The notes below the pieces were generated by a model, which was not told the origin of the DNA, ran no database searches, and was given only the letters and a program-made list of their open reading frames with translations. The translations under genes were made by a program, and so were the position numbers. From a virus, in the IMG/VR virus record IMGVR_UViG_3300010291_000005, positions 1 through 23,482 of that record: 23,482 nt of DNA; one strand, given 5' to 3'. Below are positions 1 through 8,936 of the stretch, one piece after another; the stretch's first letter is position 1, and every line of letters starts with the position of its first letter.

Positions 1-617
1 ACCGTATATTCGCCAGAAGTTCCCTGCCCTATAAGTCTAATTCTTATTTCTGCTATTTTACCTAATAACGGTTGACTTGTCACTATGTCTCCGGCAACAT
101 AACTACCAGATAACGATCCCGCCTCAAAGTATATTCGTTGTAAAAAATAATTACCACCACCCAAGACAACAACCTCATAAAAGTCAACGGAAGTTATTTT
201 CACGGTATCGTTTACAGTCGGATTTGATTTACTGACAAATTTAACCATATCCCCGGCACGAAAAACATCAAAACCAGCCACCCCGGAATGCCCAAGTAAT
301 ATCGCAGATGTAGCCGTAGGAGTCGTATAAAGCCCAGTCGTATATTGTTTAAATGGTTTATAACCGTCTCGACTTGTCAGAGGATGAAAGAATTCATCCA
401 GATCATAAAAATCTAAATATATATCATCGAATATCATTTCTGACTGATATGCCGGATCAAGCTCCCAGGAATATACGGGGATATTTAATGCTTGTCTCAA
501 GTTATGGAATCCGTCCAGCTTTATATTCTCTCCGTCTGGATCAATTATGATTTCGCAAACAACTTGTACTGGATAACGCCTTTGAAGCGGCGTTGTCCAG
601 CTTGCAGGAATGCTCAT
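1..617 (-). CDS. Putative tail-tip / distal tail protein (3' end outside window)
   Basis: An open frame runs from an ATG at 617 to the left edge without a stop, giving about 205 residues of a longer protein starting MSIPASWTTPLQRRYPVQVV. Its ATG overlaps the stop of the preceding gene (ATGA, 617-614), which supports both the start and translational coupling. The product is rich in Tyr, Asp and beta-branched residues, and has no signal peptide or membrane segment. I do not recognise a family. Two genes downstream of the tape measure in a siphovirus tail operon one expects distal tail or tail-hub proteins, so a tail-tip role is inferred from position only. Confidence 0.7.
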   Translation of the reverse strand, partial: MSIPASWTTPLQRRYPVQVVCEIIIDPDGENIKLDGFHNLRQALNIPVYSWELDPAYQSEMIFDDIYLDFYDLDEFFHPLTSRDGYKPFKQYTTGLYTTPTATSAILLGHSGVAGFDVFRAGDMVKFVSKSNPTVNDTVKITSVDFYEVVVLGGGNYFLQRIYFEAGSLSGSYVAGDIVTSQPLLGKIAEIRIRLIGQGTSGEYT

Positions 618-1036
618 GCTTGGCTCGAATTCTGATAAAATTTTAGTTCACTAATAATCGTCTCTTTGTCGCCCATGTAATAGTCTTCGATAAATCCGGG
701 AAGTAATAAGCATTGATAATATGCCGTTGGATCAATATAGTATTTATAATAAACCCGGCACATCCCTTCGCTTTGATATATCGCATGAACTTTTGCTTCT
801 GTTGTTGAATAATGATGTTTTATTTGCACTGATATTATTTTGGGGGTTATATCGTGATTGCTTGAAACGTTCACCTTAATCTTGTCTTGCACCGATGGAG
901 CCTGAACATCTGAAACAAAAACCTCAGAACTTACAGCCGGTCGCATTTCAACTGATTGAATTTCGTTGTCATCGAAATCATAATTCGTTGTCCACGTAAC
1001 CCCCATTGACGCAATTTGTATTCTCAAAACATCCAT
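614..1036 (-). CDS. Small tail protein downstream of tape measure
   Basis: This 140-residue protein lies directly after the tape measure gene, and its ATG shares a base with that gene's stop (TAATG at 1036). It has a mixed beta-rich sequence with a Tyr-rich middle (YYKYYIDPTAYYQ), and no signal peptide or membrane segment. I do not recognise the family. Siphoviruses usually place distal-tail (Dit-like) or tail-tip proteins here, so a tail-tip assembly role is likely but inferred only from order. It is shorter than typical Dit proteins (over 200 residues). Confidence 0.7.
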   Translation of the reverse strand: MDVLRIQIASMGVTWTTNYDFDDNEIQSVEMRPAVSSEVFVSDVQAPSVQDKIKVNVSSNHDITPKIISVQIKHHYSTTEAKVHAIYQSEGMCRVYYKYYIDPTAYYQCLLLPGFIEDYYMGDKETIISELKFYQNSSQA

Positions 1037-4000
1037 TATCTAAACCGTCTAAATTGATCCAATGTTTTCACTGAATAGGCCTTTTGTTCTTTTTGGCGTG
1101 GCGTTACATGATTATCGGTAAAAGATACCGACGTTAACGGCCCCGGCTCGTTTATAATAATAGCAGGAGTATTTCCTTGATCCCCGCCCAACGCTCCCGG
1201 ATCGCCAGTTTCCCTGAACGAATCCCATTGAGCCGGGGAGAACATTCCGGCCACATCCGGCTGAATCACCTGTTCACCTTCAAGCAGTTTTGCGGGTACT
1301 TCTTTCCGGCCCTTGTAATATCCTAAACCTTCATGAGCGACAATCATGTTCGCCGAATCCAACACCGCTCCGCCTTCGTGGAAAGCCTGAACTATTCCGC
1401 CTTCATGATACGATCCGCTTTGTACGTAATTCACGGTAACGGTCACTGTTTTGTTTGGTAGGTTCTTAATGTTATTTGCAAGTATCGCCACATAGTCAAG
1501 TGCCGTAAATACACTGTCAATATTAATTGATAGATTCTTTATCGGTATCGCACTCAGCTGTCCCGAAAGACTGCCCACCCGTGACATGGCTGTATCAACA
1601 GATGTAAGACCGATCGAAATATTCCTTGTTTTGGCTATATCATTTAAGATTGTCTTCATGTTTTGCATTGCTTCATAAGCTTTCTCGAATGCATTATAAT
1701 CTAAATTAATAAGCTTATTGTCAGGTACGTCATTAATGGCAAGTTCCAGATTTTCAGCGGATGTTTTTGCGGCAATCAAGCTTGATGCATTAGCCTTCAC
1801 AGTAACGTTTGGGCTTATTTGTTCGATTTCGTTTTCTATTTGCATAACCCTTGCTTGTGCTGCCGCAATGTCCGCATCTATTGCAATTTTATCCTCAGAT
1901 GCAGTTTGAAACAATCCTTCAACCTGAACGCCCAGTGCGTTTATTTGATTTTGTGCGTTTTGCGTTTCAAATTCAATGGCCTTTTCTCGGTCAACCTCAA
2001 GGCCAAGTTCTCCGTATAGTGTAATCAAATCGTCAAGAGATTTTTTGGCATCTTTATAAGCCTGAGATTCGGGATTAAGTTCCTTTAAATAATCCTGCAT
2101 CCTGACAATAGCTGCATTTATTTGTTCATCTGCGTCCGTTACGTCCAAGTCAATTTTAAAATACAACAACTGTTCAATGGCCGCCTGTGCGGTTTTCATA
2201 TCCTGTTCAAATTGGGTGTAATCCTGGAAAATGGCTTTCAGCATTTCACCCCATTCAATGGTCAACTCTTTAGCCTTTCCTGTTATTTCCGAAAGTGCGT
2301 TTGCGACATAATTGAAATCGACTTGAAATTCCGTTTGCGATAAATACGCCTGTAAGTCGCGGAGCTGATCCATTTGCCCCATAAGTTCAACCGCCCGCGT
2401 CATTGCCTCTGTATCTATATTTATTTTCTGGTCTTGCAGTTCTCCGATTACACCATTTAACAAAAACGCTTCATCGGTCAAAGACTTAATCCGTTCTTCA
2501 TATTCTTTTGCCGCTTGCTCGGCCTCTCTCTGTACTGCAATCTGTGTTTGATATGGTGATGTCTCACCCAATTCACCATATAGCTTGTCAACCTTATCGC
2601 GCACCTGTTCATATTCATAAGAGAGCGGATCAAGCGCACCCATCAGGGCTTCAAGCGACATGATTTGTGCACGTATAGAAGATTCAGATTTTATACCCAA
2701 ATCAATTAATTGGTTTGCAACATCAACCTGAGAATCCCAATCAAGCGCAAGTAACGCATGATCATACATTGCAACCGCATCAGCATTTCTCCGGAACTGT
2801 TCGGCGGCCAGCCTTGCGACGCGCTCCGCTTCTGCCTGTGCTTCCGTAAATGCCCTTGCCTGTTCTTCCGCCTCGGACTGTGCCCTTGCAAGTACTTCGG
2901 CTTCCGCCGCTGCCTCAGCCTGTGCCCCGGCAAGTATTTCGGCCTCTCTCGCCGCTAGCGCTTCCGCTTCTGCAAACGCTTTTAACTCTTCCCTGTTTTT
3001 ATACCACTGCTCTTGCGCGTCTCTTGCCGTTTCATAGACTTCCTGTTGTATGCGTCTCTGCTCTTCTTGTATGGCGGCATAATCAATAAGCAATCCCGCA
3101 TTAATAAGTATCTGTCTTGCAGTTTCATCAAGCCCAGCAATATATTGTTCCTGCGCTCCAACCAGCCCGGCCATTGTGTAACCCAAAATGACCTGTTGCG
3201 CGTTCAGGTCTGCATACGCCTGACTCATCGGATCAAGGCCGGAAAGAATATCTTTGTTTACTAAATACTGTTCATGAAGCATTTGAAGAAATGGAGACTT
3301 GTCCCATTCTGTCGAACCATAATAATCCAAAAGCCTTACGGTTTCGTCAATCAAGGTTTCCGTGAATTTCGCCGCGTCCTTAAATAGGGTATCAAACCCG
3401 ATTGAAGCCACGAACGCGTCAAGCTTTTCTTGGGTTATTTCAATAGCATCAGAAAGACTGGTAAATCCCTCTGACTGTGCAAGCAAGTTCGCAGCCATTT
3501 CAGCGCCGTACCTAAAAACCCCGCTTGTCTCAACCTGAAACCCCAGATCAACCCATATATCCCTGTTGTCTTGCAGTACCTCGGAAAGCGTCTTTATCCC
3601 ACCTTCCAGGTTTTTAATTTCAAGATCAACCGCACGAATCGCCGCTCCGGTTTCTCCGAGAGAATCAATGAAATCGTCAACCGTTTTTATGCCCTTGTCC
3701 GTCGTCCCGAACATATCACCAAGTGCAAACGTTAGAAATTGAACAGCACCTAAAACGGGATTAGCAACAAAGGTAAATAGAACACTGACCATTTTACCAA
3801 GTGCGCCCTCAGCGCCCAAAACCTGATCGGCAAGCTGGGCCATTGCTATGGCATTTTCTTTCGTAAATGTTGTGCTTTCTTTTTGCGATTCGATAAGATG
3901 CGCGTTTTCCATTACGTATTTTTCAACTTCCGGAACTGTCTCAATGAGCGTCCCTAAAAAGTCAAATGTGCTTACCCGCATCTCTGTTGTTACATCTTTT

Positions 4001-6060
4001 GCACCGCCCATGTTTTCAATGTATTTTTGCAAGGAAGTATCCGTACCTATCTGCAAGTAAAGCCTATTCAACTCATCCATAATTTGTGCAATCGCCCGAT
4101 CTTCGTTTATGGATTTTGCAACCCTATATAACCCCTCGAATTTATCAATTTGTTCCTGGATAGATCGGTTTGTCTGGACGCCCGCATCTGCAAGAGTTTG
4201 ATGTATTTCCGCAAGGCGTTCTTGTTCTTCTTTTAGTTTTCTTACAGCGGCCTCAGCCTTTAGGGCTGCTTTTTCGGCTTCGTTAAGTTCCCCAGAATTT
4301 GTCATTGCCGCAATAGTATTTTTCCCAAACACTTTTGTCGATTCTTCAATTTCCTCGGTAAGTGCTTTTTGTTTTTCAAGTAGTGCTGTAAGTGCATTAT
4401 CTCTAACAGTTTGCGCCGCATCACCCATACTGTTAAGCTGGAATGAAAGACCCTGTAAAACAAATCCCAAAATATTCGTGCCGCTTGCAAGCCCTACAAT
4501 CTTTTCATTTACTCTTTCAAGTTCTTCTCTTAATCCTATTTGACGCAACCGGATTGAAGTTGTTATGTAATCCTCATAATTATCTTTTAGGTTAATAACT
4601 TCAATACCTTGTTCTTTTAACTTACCCGTGATTATTTTTGTTATTTTGTCAAATTCTTCTTGTTCCTTTGTCGTTAGGGTTGTTTTTCCTGCAAGCTCTC
4701 CATATCTATCCTTTAATTTCAAAAGCTCCAGAGATTCCTCGTTTGTATTTCTGATTCTTTTTAGTTGTTCTTGTGTATGGGCTTCCGCTGCGGCATTAAG
4801 CGCCCCCAGCGCGACAACAATCGCCGTGATTGCAATGCCGACCGGCCCAAAGCTCGCCGCCCATAAAGCTTTCATTGCAATTATGGCTTTATATGCTCCG
4901 GCTAATCCACCAACCGCCATTATTAAAGTTGTAACAGATTTTGTAATCGCCATAAATGTTTCAGGATGGGTATTAATCCACGTCAACGCGTCGGTCAAAG
5001 TCGGAAGGATTTTACTGCCCAGTTCGATAAAGGCAACATTCAGTTGGTTTTTCATTAACTCGACTTGCGCCTTCATCGTAGCTTGCTGAATCTCAAACGC
5101 CTCATTTGCAAGGCCGGTAGCGTTATACATCGCCATCGTCTTGCTTGCGAAGTCTTCGGCCTGCGCGCCGGTCAATGCAAGAAAGCCAACCATTGCCTCC
5201 TTACGACCAAGAAGCGATCCAATTTCAAGCCCATAATCTTCGGTATAATTTTTTAGTGCGTTCATCGCACCCGAAAGCGACCTAAATTTTTCAACTAGCT
5301 CACGACCGCTTGATACACCCAGGGCTTCAAAGGCTGTTGCGAGGTTTGCAGTGGGTTCCTTTGCAAGCATTACCATAATACCTTCAAGCTGGGTCATCGC
5401 TTCGGCAGTGTTTCCAGTAGGCCCGGCTAACGTTGCGGCTGCGCCTGCAAGCTCCTCAAGGCTAATTCCAAGAGTTGACGCAATTGGAACAGCGCCGCCC
5501 ATCGTAGCTGCAAGTTCGGCCATCGTTGTTTGGCCAAGTTTAATAGTTTGAAAAACAATATCCGAAATCTTGTCTATCTCACTCCACTCATAACCGTAAC
5601 CCTTGATAATGGAACTAAACAAAGTAAAGGTGCTCGACACATCTGCAACGCCCCCGACCGCAGCTTTTGTAGAAACCTCAAGAACGTTCATTGCTTCGCT
5701 TGCCGGAACGGTTGCGGAAACAACCTGATATAAAGCACCAGCGAGTTCATCGGCAGATTTCGGCATTCTTGTAGAAAGTTCAAGAATAGACGCGTTCAGG
5801 GAATCAAATTCTTTTGATTCTTTTCCAAGAAGCGTGTGAACGTCCGCCATTTTTGATTCAAACTTGGTAGCCGCGATAACCGCACCAGTAAACGCCGCCG
5901 CGCCTGCAAGAACCGCCGCGTTTAACGCTGCGCTTTGTAGGGCTGCCGTTTTTTGTACCTGTGCGTCTACGCCTTGAAGCTTTCGCATAAAAGCCGCATC
6001 GCCTTCAAGTCCGATATGAACCAGAATGTCGCGTCCGCCGCCGCCCGTCAATCCTAACAT
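1036..6060 (-). CDS. Tail tape measure protein
   Basis: At 1674 residues this is the largest gene. Tape measure proteins fill the tail lumen, set tail length and enter the cell ahead of DNA. The first ~350 residues resemble the TP901-type tape-measure domain (KFESKMADVHTLL, then STRMPKSADELAGALYQVVS and ISLEELAGAAATLA). Hydrophobic segments occur near residues 42-62, 370-425 and 760-790. A long Ala/Glu-rich coiled coil spans about 1020-1090. The C-terminus has the repeated HEGG motif (HEGGIV, HEGGAV) and a LLEGEQVIQP stretch seen at the ends of many tape measures. I see no peptidase or lysozyme domain. The start overlaps the stop of the preceding T frame (TGATG). At about 0.15 nm per residue, the expected tail is roughly 250 nm. 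Confidence 0.95.
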   Translation of the reverse strand: MLGLTGGGGRDILVHIGLEGDAAFMRKLQGVDAQVQKTAALQSAALNAAVLAGAAAFTGAVIAATKFESKMADVHTLLGKESKEFDSLNASILELSTRMPKSADELAGALYQVVSATVPASEAMNVLEVSTKAAVGGVADVSSTFTLFSSIIKGYGYEWSEIDKISDIVFQTIKLGQTTMAELAATMGGAVPIASTLGISLEELAGAAATLAGPTGNTAEAMTQLEGIMVMLAKEPTANLATAFEALGVSSGRELVEKFRSLSGAMNALKNYTEDYGLEIGSLLGRKEAMVGFLALTGAQAEDFASKTMAMYNATGLANEAFEIQQATMKAQVELMKNQLNVAFIELGSKILPTLTDALTWINTHPETFMAITKSVTTLIMAVGGLAGAYKAIIAMKALWAASFGPVGIAITAIVVALGALNAAAEAHTQEQLKRIRNTNEESLELLKLKDRYGELAGKTTLTTKEQEEFDKITKIITGKLKEQGIEVINLKDNYEDYITTSIRLRQIGLREELERVNEKIVGLASGTNILGFVLQGLSFQLNSMGDAAQTVRDNALTALLEKQKALTEEIEESTKVFGKNTIAAMTNSGELNEAEKAALKAEAAVRKLKEEQERLAEIHQTLADAGVQTNRSIQEQIDKFEGLYRVAKSINEDRAIAQIMDELNRLYLQIGTDTSLQKYIENMGGAKDVTTEMRVSTFDFLGTLIETVPEVEKYVMENAHLIESQKESTTFTKENAIAMAQLADQVLGAEGALGKMVSVLFTFVANPVLGAVQFLTFALGDMFGTTDKGIKTVDDFIDSLGETGAAIRAVDLEIKNLEGGIKTLSEVLQDNRDIWVDLGFQVETSGVFRYGAEMAANLLAQSEGFTSLSDAIEITQEKLDAFVASIGFDTLFKDAAKFTETLIDETVRLLDYYGSTEWDKSPFLQMLHEQYLVNKDILSGLDPMSQAYADLNAQQVILGYTMAGLVGAQEQYIAGLDETARQILINAGLLIDYAAIQEEQRRIQQEVYETARDAQEQWYKNREELKAFAEAEALAAREAEILAGAQAEAAAEAEVLARAQSEAEEQARAFTEAQAEAERVARLAAEQFRRNADAVAMYDHALLALDWDSQVDVANQLIDLGIKSESSIRAQIMSLEALMGALDPLSYEYEQVRDKVDKLYGELGETSPYQTQIAVQREAEQAAKEYEERIKSLTDEAFLLNGVIGELQDQKINIDTEAMTRAVELMGQMDQLRDLQAYLSQTEFQVDFNYVANALSEITGKAKELTIEWGEMLKAIFQDYTQFEQDMKTAQAAIEQLLYFKIDLDVTDADEQINAAIVRMQDYLKELNPESQAYKDAKKSLDDLITLYGELGLEVDREKAIEFETQNAQNQINALGVQVEGLFQTASEDKIAIDADIAAAQARVMQIENEIEQISPNVTVKANASSLIAAKTSAENLELAINDVPDNKLINLDYNAFEKAYEAMQNMKTILNDIAKTRNISIGLTSVDTAMSRVGSLSGQLSAIPIKNLSINIDSVFTALDYVAILANNIKNLPNKTVTVTVNYVQSGSYHEGGIVQAFHEGGAVLDSANMIVAHEGLGYYKGRKEVPAKLLEGEQVIQPDVAGMFSPAQWDSFRETGDPGALGGDQGNTPAIIINEPGPLTSVSFTDNHVTPRQKEQKAYSVKTLDQFRRFR

Positions 6061-6440
6061 CAGTTCATCACCCTAATGGTTTTTGTTCCGCCCTTGCCGT
6101 CCGGGATGACCATTACTTTTCCTTCTTGCCTTTCTTTTGCTCTTATAAATATTTGTTTAATTGGCTTTATAAAGTTTTTTCTCTTCTTCAAATTTATAAG
6201 TCCATATAAAGCGTTTATAATTCTTATGGCCGGGGCTTCAAAGAGCGGTCTTAACAGTTCCGGTAGCCACTCCATAAAGTACTGCATTTCCCCCTTTTCC
6301 CTTAACGCCGCGAGCATCAAAGCTCTTCTGTACGGATTTTCAAGGCTTGATTTCAAGGCCGGATCAAATGGGAAAAGCCCGTATCTTTTAGCGATGGCAT
6401 CTGTTATGATCCATTCGTTTAGTTCTCCGGCCTCAATTAG
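6060..6440 (-). CDS. T extension of tail assembly chaperone, made by -1 frameshift (gpGT)
   Basis: This frame has no convincing start of its own: the first candidate is a TTG at 6356 with no ribosome site. It is open upstream to exactly the position where the G gene ends. It is best read as the 126-residue T part of a GT fusion, entered by a -1 shift on A AAA AAC (6446-6440), giving ...AVKN-LIEAGELNEW... and a total of about 296 residues. In lambda-like tails, G and GT bind the tape measure and recruit tail tube subunits. The T part here is helical and basic, ending in a Gly/Lys-rich tail. Its stop overlaps the tape measure start. Annotating it as an independent 98-residue gene would be misleading. 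Confidence 0.85.
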   Translation of the reverse strand, partial: LIEAGELNEWIITDAIAKRYGLFPFDPALKSSLENPYRRALMLAALREKGEMQYFMEWLPELLRPLFEAPAIRIINALYGLINLKKRKNFIKPIKQIFIRAKERQEGKVMVIPDGKGGTKTIRVMN

Positions 6441-6446
6441 TTTTTT
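6353..6446 (-). promoter_or_regulatory. -1 programmed frameshift site with downstream RNA stem
   Basis: The slippery heptamer A AAA AAC occupies 6446-6440 in the correct register (GTA AAA AAC), directly followed by the UAA stop of the G gene. After a 6-nt spacer, AGGCCGGA (6433-6426) pairs perfectly with UCCGGCCU (6363-6356). The helix extends to 11 bp (6436-6426 with 6363-6353) including two G-U pairs. The loop contains a further hairpin (AUGGAUC with GAUgCCAU, 6414-6394). Heptamer, spacer and stem fit the known pattern for -1 frameshifting. Confidence 0.85.
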
Positions 6447-6949
6447 ACTGCGGTTTCAATGTCTTTCGCTTTTATAAATAATTCCGTATACTTTCCCGCG
6501 AGCAGAATCCACAGGTCGTTATCCTCTTTTATAATTTCCTGCATTTCAAGCTTCTGTTCTTCGGTCTTCAGAAAAGGCGTCCCATCAGGGTTTTTCAGAA
6601 ACCCCGGAATCACTTCTTGAATCGTCCGGAGCCTGCTATACTTTTTCGCCATCTGATCCGCAAGGTTTTTCGGCTTCTGGTCTTTTAAAATCTTCAGAGT
6701 GTCCGCGTCATCCTTGAACCTGTCAAGTTCTGCCTCAAAATCAATTTCGTTTACAGGCTTTTTATCAAGCCCTTTTTCCTGATATTCTGAATAATAAATC
6801 TGATAAATCCTGTCCTGGGTTTCGGCGATAGCAAGCCGGTCGCCAACGGTCAAAATAACCGGAATTTTGTGGCCCTCGATAGGGATTTCAAACGTTACTT
6901 TAAGTTGCTTTTTCGCGTGAGCATTTTTAAGCAAGGTAAATCCGTCCAT
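6437..6949 (-). CDS. Tail assembly chaperone (gpG-like)
   Basis: This 170-residue, highly charged, mostly helical protein lies between the tail tube and tape measure genes, the standard place for the G chaperone. A Shine-Dalgarno (AAAGGAG) stands 6 nt before the ATG. The last codons, GTA AAA AAC TAA, form a slippery site, so a fraction of ribosomes should continue in the -1 frame to make the longer GT protein. The N-terminal half (VTFEIPIEGHKIPVILTV) reads like the small folded domain of gpG-type chaperones. Function rests on position plus the frameshift. These chaperones are needed for assembly but are absent from the finished virion in lambda. Confidence 0.85.
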   Translation of the reverse strand: MDGFTLLKNAHAKKQLKVTFEIPIEGHKIPVILTVGDRLAIAETQDRIYQIYYSEYQEKGLDKKPVNEIDFEAELDRFKDDADTLKILKDQKPKNLADQMAKKYSRLRTIQEVIPGFLKNPDGTPFLKTEEQKLEMQEIIKEDNDLWILLAGKYTELFIKAKDIETAVKN

Positions 6950-6952
6950 TAT

Positions 6953-7237
6953 TTACTCCTTTGCCATTTCAAGCATTTTGAATTTCTTTTTTTTATACTC
7001 CGTCGAAAAACAAGTTTTTGATTGATTCGACGGGATAACGTCAAACGTTTTCTGACTGCCGTCTTCAAATTCGCAGGTTAAAAAAAACCGGGCCGGAAGT
7101 CTCGACTTTTCTGGGTATACGGCGAGGATCACCCGCCGTCCGTTCTCCTGTATTTCGAGATACCGGCCAGGCTCACAACCACAAAGGGAGAAAACTCCCA
7201 TCTCGTGACAATCTCGTGTAATATATTCATATTTCAT
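6953..7237 (-). CDS. Hypothetical protein in tail operon
   Basis: This 94-residue protein starts MKYEYITRDCHEMG. The start chosen is the second ATG (7237): a perfect GGAGG stands 5 nt before it, and that GGAGG lies inside the frame of the longer alternative starting at 7249. The sequence has four cysteines in the N-terminal two thirds, including a CGC, and ends in a very Lys-rich stretch (EYKKKKFKMLEMAKE). I do not recognise a family. It sits between the tail tube and the G chaperone, and stops just before the next Shine-Dalgarno. A minor tail or chaperone role is possible but unsupported. Confidence 0.75.
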   Translation of the reverse strand: MKYEYITRDCHEMGVFSLCGCEPGRYLEIQENGRRVILAVYPEKSRLPARFFLTCEFEDGSQKTFDVIPSNQSKTCFSTEYKKKKFKMLEMAKE

Positions 7238-7251
7238 ATTTGCCTCCATTT

Positions 7252-8046
7252 TTAGGCGGTCGCCGCAGCGTATAGAACCTGAATAACCGTTCCGGCCGCC
7301 GGGGCTGTCGCAGCAGTCAGGGTCGTCGTGACGTTGGAATATCCCGTCCGCTGCAAGGTTCCGGTCGAATCACCGGAAGCTTTCTCCTTGATATAAACGA
7401 AATTGTCATAATCCCAATACCTTCGGTTCGATGCATCTACAAGGTCAATCGGAGTTTGAGACAGCGTAAAGTCTGTCGTCGATCCGTCGCCCGTGAACTG
7501 GTCGTAAACCATATACGCACCGCCGCAAAGCGGAAACGGCTCACGCCGAGAGTAGAACGGCAGCGCCCATTCAGAATCGTCCATCGGGTTGTCCCATGCA
7601 TACCCAAGAAGGATAGCGTCCGGGAAAACCTGGCTGAATAAATGCGTTACATTGTCCGCTGCCCTTGCGATACACTCAAAAGTACATACCGGCATATCAC
7701 TCTCATTGAAATACGGAAGAGATGCATACCCGCCGGAGTTTACCCAGGTGATCCCAAGAAGCTCGGCAAGCTCATCAAAGCCCGCGCCCCTTAAGAATGT
7801 AATCTGCCCGGAAACCTTCGGGTCGCGCCGGGTTTCAAGGGCTTCGTCGCCGCCGCCTTGCTGAAACACGGATCGCGTCGCGCCCCATTCAACAGGCCCC
7901 CAACTTACAGATTGTACACCGTCAAGATTGACCGGAATAGTCGGAGCGGCCACCGCCGCCTCGCACAAATGAGCACGGGTTAGCGTATAGCGACCTTGCT
8001 GAATGTCGTTCTCTGCTGGTTTGCCTAATTGATCAGTTAAAGCCAT
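7252..8046 (-). CDS. Major tail (tube) protein
   Basis: This 264-residue protein is the likely tail tube subunit: it follows the tail-terminator gene, precedes the G/GT pair and tape measure, and has an excellent ribosome site (GGAGG, 5 nt spacing). Residues 30-170 are beta-rich with a VSGQITFLRGAGFDELAELLG segment, in line with tube proteins. From about residue 180 there is an extra beta region opening with FTGDGSTTDFTLSQTP and closing on an Ala/Thr-rich strand. GDGSTTxFTL motifs recur in add-on domains of phage tail proteins, so this end may be displayed on the tube surface. Tube identity rests mainly on position; no contractile sheath gene accompanies it. Confidence 0.85.
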   Translation of the reverse strand: MALTDQLGKPAENDIQQGRYTLTRAHLCEAAVAAPTIPVNLDGVQSVSWGPVEWGATRSVFQQGGGDEALETRRDPKVSGQITFLRGAGFDELAELLGITWVNSGGYASLPYFNESDMPVCTFECIARAADNVTHLFSQVFPDAILLGYAWDNPMDDSEWALPFYSRREPFPLCGGAYMVYDQFTGDGSTTDFTLSQTPIDLVDASNRRYWDYDNFVYIKEKASGDSTGTLQRTGYSNVTTTLTAATAPAAGTVIQVLYAAATA

Positions 8047-8055
8047 TGTTACCTC

Positions 8056-8538
8056 CTAATATCTTATGGCTAACGTTACCTCGCACCGGAAATCCTTCGG
8101 CCCTTCCGAAAGATCGCGCGGCCCTATCGCCTCAATCACATAAGCCCCCCGTGCCGTGAGGGTTGTGTTTGAGTATGTATCATTTCCCAAAGTTATGTCG
8201 AACTTCTTCGATTGTAAAGACTTTGGGTTATTACACAAATCCAATATATGGCCTGTCATTATGTTCACTTCTTCGATTCCGCCGTGATCTCTATGATCCC
8301 AGCATCCAACGATAACTTCAAAGTTCCCGCGCCCGCGACCACCGGCCATATAAACCCTTGAAATCAGCGTCGGGGAATTGATATAAATAAACGGCTTGGT
8401 CGCAAGTTCAAAATATTCTACCTGCGGATAACCCCTAATCACGTCCCAGCTTGTCCACGGAGCGGTATCTGTCGCGTACTTTTTAAATACCGCATACAGA
8501 AGGCTTTGCAGATCGTCTATTTCGTAGCCGTCTCTCAT
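8056..8538 (-). CDS. Tail terminator / tail completion protein
   Basis: This 160-residue protein begins MRDGYEIDDLQSLLYAVFKK, with a start overlapping the previous stop (ATGA). The layout, an N-terminal helix followed by beta strands (VEYFELATKPFIYINSP, then FEVIVGCWDHRD) and a closing strand (CEVTLAIRY), suits the gpU/tail-terminator fold. Its place between the gp10-like gene and the tail tube is also standard. These proteins cap the growing tail and join it to the head. Family assignment is from order and overall pattern, not a diagnostic motif. Confidence 0.7.
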   Translation of the reverse strand: MRDGYEIDDLQSLLYAVFKKYATDTAPWTSWDVIRGYPQVEYFELATKPFIYINSPTLISRVYMAGGRGRGNFEVIVGCWDHRDHGGIEEVNIMTGHILDLCNNPKSLQSKKFDITLGNDTYSNTTLTARGAYVIEAIGPRDLSEGPKDFRCEVTLAIRY

Positions 8539-8936
8539 TGCCCTACCGCCCGGATCGCTTTTATAATATTATATCTCATTCGGTTTTCAATCGCCGTTCT
8601 GCGTTCGTTAACCGCGTCGGTTAAAAATCTTCTTGGCAATAGTTTCCGCGTTCCCCAGTGAACGTATTTATTATAGCTTGCTATATTTTCATCCGAAAAA
8701 AGCGATACAATGTACTTGCTAATTTTCTTTCTTTTCATAGATCGCCGCAAAGTGCTTGTGATCACTCGAACCGGCAATTTTCCGGGGATATAAATATTCC
8801 CTAAAAGATTATCGTTTACTTTTTTATGAAGTTCATCCGAAGACTTCTGAACGACCACTGGAATAGTTTTTGTCAATTCTCTTAGAATAGCGTTCCTTTT
8901 ACGCTGCCAGCCGAATGTGTCAACGCCTTGCATCAC
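8535..8936 (-). CDS. HK97 gp10-like head-tail joining / tail completion protein
   Basis: This 133-residue basic protein contains YNKYVHWGTRKLLPRRFLTD (about residues 90-109). It matches the family pattern YxxxVxxGTRKxxxRxFLxxA of HK97 gp10-like neck proteins, which help join tails to filled heads. The start is ambiguous: GTG at 8936 (4-base overlap with the upstream stop) or the next codon, ATG at 8933. No strong ribosome site distinguishes them, so translation is probably coupled. Downstream it overlaps the tail-terminator gene by ATGA. Confidence 0.8.
   Translation of the reverse strand: MMQGVDTFGWQRKRNAILRELTKTIPVVVQKSSDELHKKVNDNLLGNIYIPGKLPVRVITSTLRRSMKRKKISKYIVSLFSDENIASYNKYVHWGTRKLLPRRFLTDAVNERRTAIENRMRYNIIKAIRAVGQ

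Noticed and set aside
353-550. Plus-strand 65-residue frame at left edge
   Set aside because: The opposite strand is fully open from 617 to the edge, overlaps the preceding gene by ATGA, and fits the operon.
6060-6356. Independent 98-residue gene starting at TTG 6356
   Set aside because: No ribosome site; the same frame is open upstream to the slippery heptamer, so it is better explained as the T part of a frameshifted GT protein.
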